Part shown: positions 62,404-64,000 of the stretch, one piece after another
How the letters are laid out: each line of letters starts with the position of its first letter
Numbering within the stretch: the stretch's first letter is position 1
Source: Bradyrhizobium sp. B124
Lineage (GTDB): Bacteria; Pseudomonadota; Alphaproteobacteria; Rhizobiales; Xanthobacteraceae
DNA: 64,000 bases
Direction: 5' to 3'
NCBI RefSeq assembly: GCF_038967635.1
Contig: NZ_CP152413.1
Location: forward strand, 620,001-684,000
Translations under genes and position numbers: made by a program
Notes under the pieces: model-generated
Told to the model about the DNA's origin: nothing
What the model saw: the letters and a program-made list of their open reading frames with translations, nothing else
The model's database searches: none

Positions 62404-63591
62404 ATGCGTGAAGCGACAGCGAGAGACCGTGTGAGCAGCCTTTTGACAGCGTCCGGCCGGAGCGATGTTCCGCCGTTCATGGTGATGGACGTGATGGCGG
62501 CTGCGGCGCGAATCGAGGCCGCGGGTGGCCATGTCATCCACATGGAGGTGGGGCAGCCCGCCGAGGGGGCGCCGAAGCCGGCGATCGCCGCCGCACAGGC
62601 CGCGCTTGCCGGCGGGCGGATCGACTACACCTCGGCGCTCGGCATTCCCAGTCTGCGCGCGCGCATCGCCCGGTATTACCGCGACACGTATGGCTGCGCG
62701 GTCGATGCCGAGCGCATCATCGTCACCACGGGCTCGTCGGGCGGGTTCATCCTGGCGTTTCTTGCGATGTTCGAGCCGGGCGACCGGGTCGCCGTCACCG
62801 TGCCGGGCTATCCGCCTTATCGGCACATCCTGACCGCGCTCGGCTGCGAGCCGGTGCTGATCGAGACCTCAGGCGACACCCGCCACGCGCTGACCGGGGA
62901 GGCGCTGCTGGCCGCCCATCGCAAGGCGCCGCTGAAGGGCGTGCTGGTCGGCAGCCCGGCGAACCCGACCGGCACGATGATGTCGCGCGAGGCGCTGTCG
63001 AGCCTGATGGCCGCCGCCGACAGCGCGGGCATCCGCTTCATCTCCGACGAGATCTATCACGGCCTCGACTACGCATTTCCTGCGGTGACGGCGGCGGAGC
63101 TGTCGCCGAACGCGCTCGTGATCAACTCGTTCTCGAAGTACTTCTGCATGACCGGCTGGCGCGTCGGCTGGATGGTGGTGCCCGATGTGCTGGTGCGGCC
63201 GATCGAGCGGCTGCAGCAGAACCTGTCGATCTCGGTGCCGACCTTGTCGCAGATCGCCGCCGAAGCGGCCTTCGAGGGCCGCGAGGAGATGGAAGCGATC
63301 AAGCGCGGCTATCAGGAGAACCGCCGCATCCTGATCGAAGGCCTGCCCAAGGCCGGGCTGACCAAGTTCCTGCCCGCCGACGGCGCGTTCTATCTCTACG
63401 CCGACGTCTCCGACTTCACCTCCGACAGCTTCGCCTTCGCCAGCGAAATGCTCGAGAAGGCGCATGTCGCAGCGACCCCGGGCGTCGATTTCGATCCGAT
63501 CCACGGCCGCGCCTTCATCCGATTTTCCTATGCCCGTTCCGCGGCGGAGATGCAGGAAGCAGTTGCGCGGATCGCGCATTGGCTTAAATAG
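62404..63591 (+). CDS. PLP-dependent class I/II aminotransferase
   Basis: A 395-residue fold-type I aminotransferase. Landmarks are HVIHMEVGQPAEGAPKPAIA, RIDYTSALGIPSLRARIARY, GSPANPTGTMMSREAL (Asn), ISDEIYHGLDY (Asp and Tyr), INSFSKYFCMTGWRVGWMVV (Schiff-base Lys in SFSK) and FIRFSYARS (Arg). It resembles aspartate- or alanine-type aminotransferases; the substrate cannot be fixed. The ATG at 62404 is used; a GTG at 62431 is also possible. It is divergent from the M48 protease. Confidence 0.92.
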   Translation: MREATARDRVSSLLTASGRSDVPPFMVMDVMAAAARIEAAGGHVIHMEVGQPAEGAPKPAIAAAQAALAGGRIDYTSALGIPSLRARIARYYRDTYGCAVDAERIIVTTGSSGGFILAFLAMFEPGDRVAVTVPGYPPYRHILTALGCEPVLIETSGDTRHALTGEALLAAHRKAPLKGVLVGSPANPTGTMMSREALSSLMAAADSAGIRFISDEIYHGLDYAFPAVTAAELSPNALVINSFSKYFCMTGWRVGWMVVPDVLVRPIERLQQNLSISVPTLSQIAAEAAFEGREEMEAIKRGYQENRRILIEGLPKAGLTKFLPADGAFYLYADVSDFTSDSFAFASEMLEKAHVAATPGVDFDPIHGRAFIRFSYARSAAEMQEAVARIAHWLK

Positions 63592-63776
63592 CCCGCAATC
63601 TTCAAGAGCCCTCGGTCTTGTCGGTTAGATCGGTTTCGCAAGCGCTGGCCCCGGTTTCGGCGGAGCAGCACGCGACAGATCGCCGCGGATAAACGGCAGG
63701 GCCGACACAGTTCCATTTGACTTGAACGGCCAAGTTGATCTTGGCTATTTCCGCCATTTCTGAGGGGGAGTGACAC

Positions 63777-64000
63777 ATGGCAGCGGCAACCGTTGCCACG
63801 GCTTCACCGGCGTCTGCCGGTAGCAAGCCGTGGTACAAGATTCTCTACGTCCAGGTTCTGATCGCGATCGTGCTCGGCGCGCTGGTCGGCTGGTTGTGGC
63901 CCAGCATTGCCACCAACGAGTGGATCAAGGCGCTCGGCGACGGCTTCATCAAGCTGATCAAGATGGTGATCGCGCCGATCATCTTCTGCACCGTGGTGTC
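63777..64000 (+). CDS. dctA: C4-dicarboxylate transporter DctA (partial, cut by window end)
   Basis: The first 74 codons of a DAACS-family symporter for succinate, fumarate and malate, which rhizobia need in symbiosis. It begins [20 protein letters not shown], then [20 protein letters not shown] (helix 1) and [18 protein letters not shown], the highly conserved second segment. GAGGGGGAG about 6 bases before the ATG fixes the start. The remaining 370 or so residues lie beyond the window. No sigma-54 -24/-12 site was recognised in the 185 bases upstream. Confidence 0.92.
   Translation, partial: MAAATVATASPASAGSKPWYKILYVQVLIAIVLGALVGWLWPSIATNEWIKALGDGFIKLIKMVIAPIIFCTVV

Overview
The window is GC-rich chromosomal DNA from an alphaproteobacterium of the Rhizobiales, most likely Bradyrhizobium or a close relative. 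The evidence is GapR (DUF2312), an NDUFA12-type complex I subunit, BA14K-like and DUF1236 secreted proteins, a B12-dependent ribonucleotide reductase, and several dispersed palindromic repeats of the kind common in Bradyrhizobium genomes. No rRNA, tRNA, CRISPR array, transposase or integrase is visible. The assignment is from memory of gene families; no search was run.

Layout. 1-1920 is a leftward operon: small membrane protein, pdxY, a LysE exporter, csaA (cut by the window edge). 2.4-16.8 kb is a patchwork of small units: PaiB-like flavin protein, alpha/beta hydrolase with divergent LysR regulator, ROK/polyphosphate-type glucokinase, a PLP sulfur-amino-acid enzyme, PhnA-like protein, Tat-exported carbonic anhydrase with a divergent unknown winged-helix regulator, LLM flavin oxidoreductase, ceramidase-like membrane protein divergent from a metallophosphoesterase, gapR, an LprI-like protein and panD. 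This part is dense in short palindromic repeats. 16837-18150 holds a compact two-gene module of visibly lower GC (AlbA_2/Schlafen-like protein plus an unrecognised protein), wedged between panD and the terminator of nrdJ. nrdJ (18257-22030) has a long, structured, divergent upstream region.

22.8-28.2 kb has two similar EamA permeases around a response regulator/hybrid kinase pair, then a glycine-rich BA14K-like protein. NDUFA12 at 28.5 kb is separated from its usual neighbours (DUF2155 protein and aat, at 37.6-39.4 kb) by about 8.7 kb of accessory genes: isonitrile-hydratase-like protein with GlxA-type regulator, NhaA, an orphan KdpF, and a leftward operon of SDR, HSL-type esterase and CPA antiporter.

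39.6-64 kb carries a DASS/SLC13 anion transporter, a tight six-gene operon for an MdtABC-type RND pump with its outer-membrane channel and two small exported proteins, a translationally coupled three-gene phosphorelay, the fatty-acid/shikimate group aroQ-accB-accC, a DUF1236 protein, a DsbA-like oxidoreductase, a BepA-like M48 metalloprotease, an aminotransferase, and the start of dctA.

The best candidate for an undescribed system is the 16837-18150 two-gene module. The unusual nrdJ upstream region and the repeat families come next.
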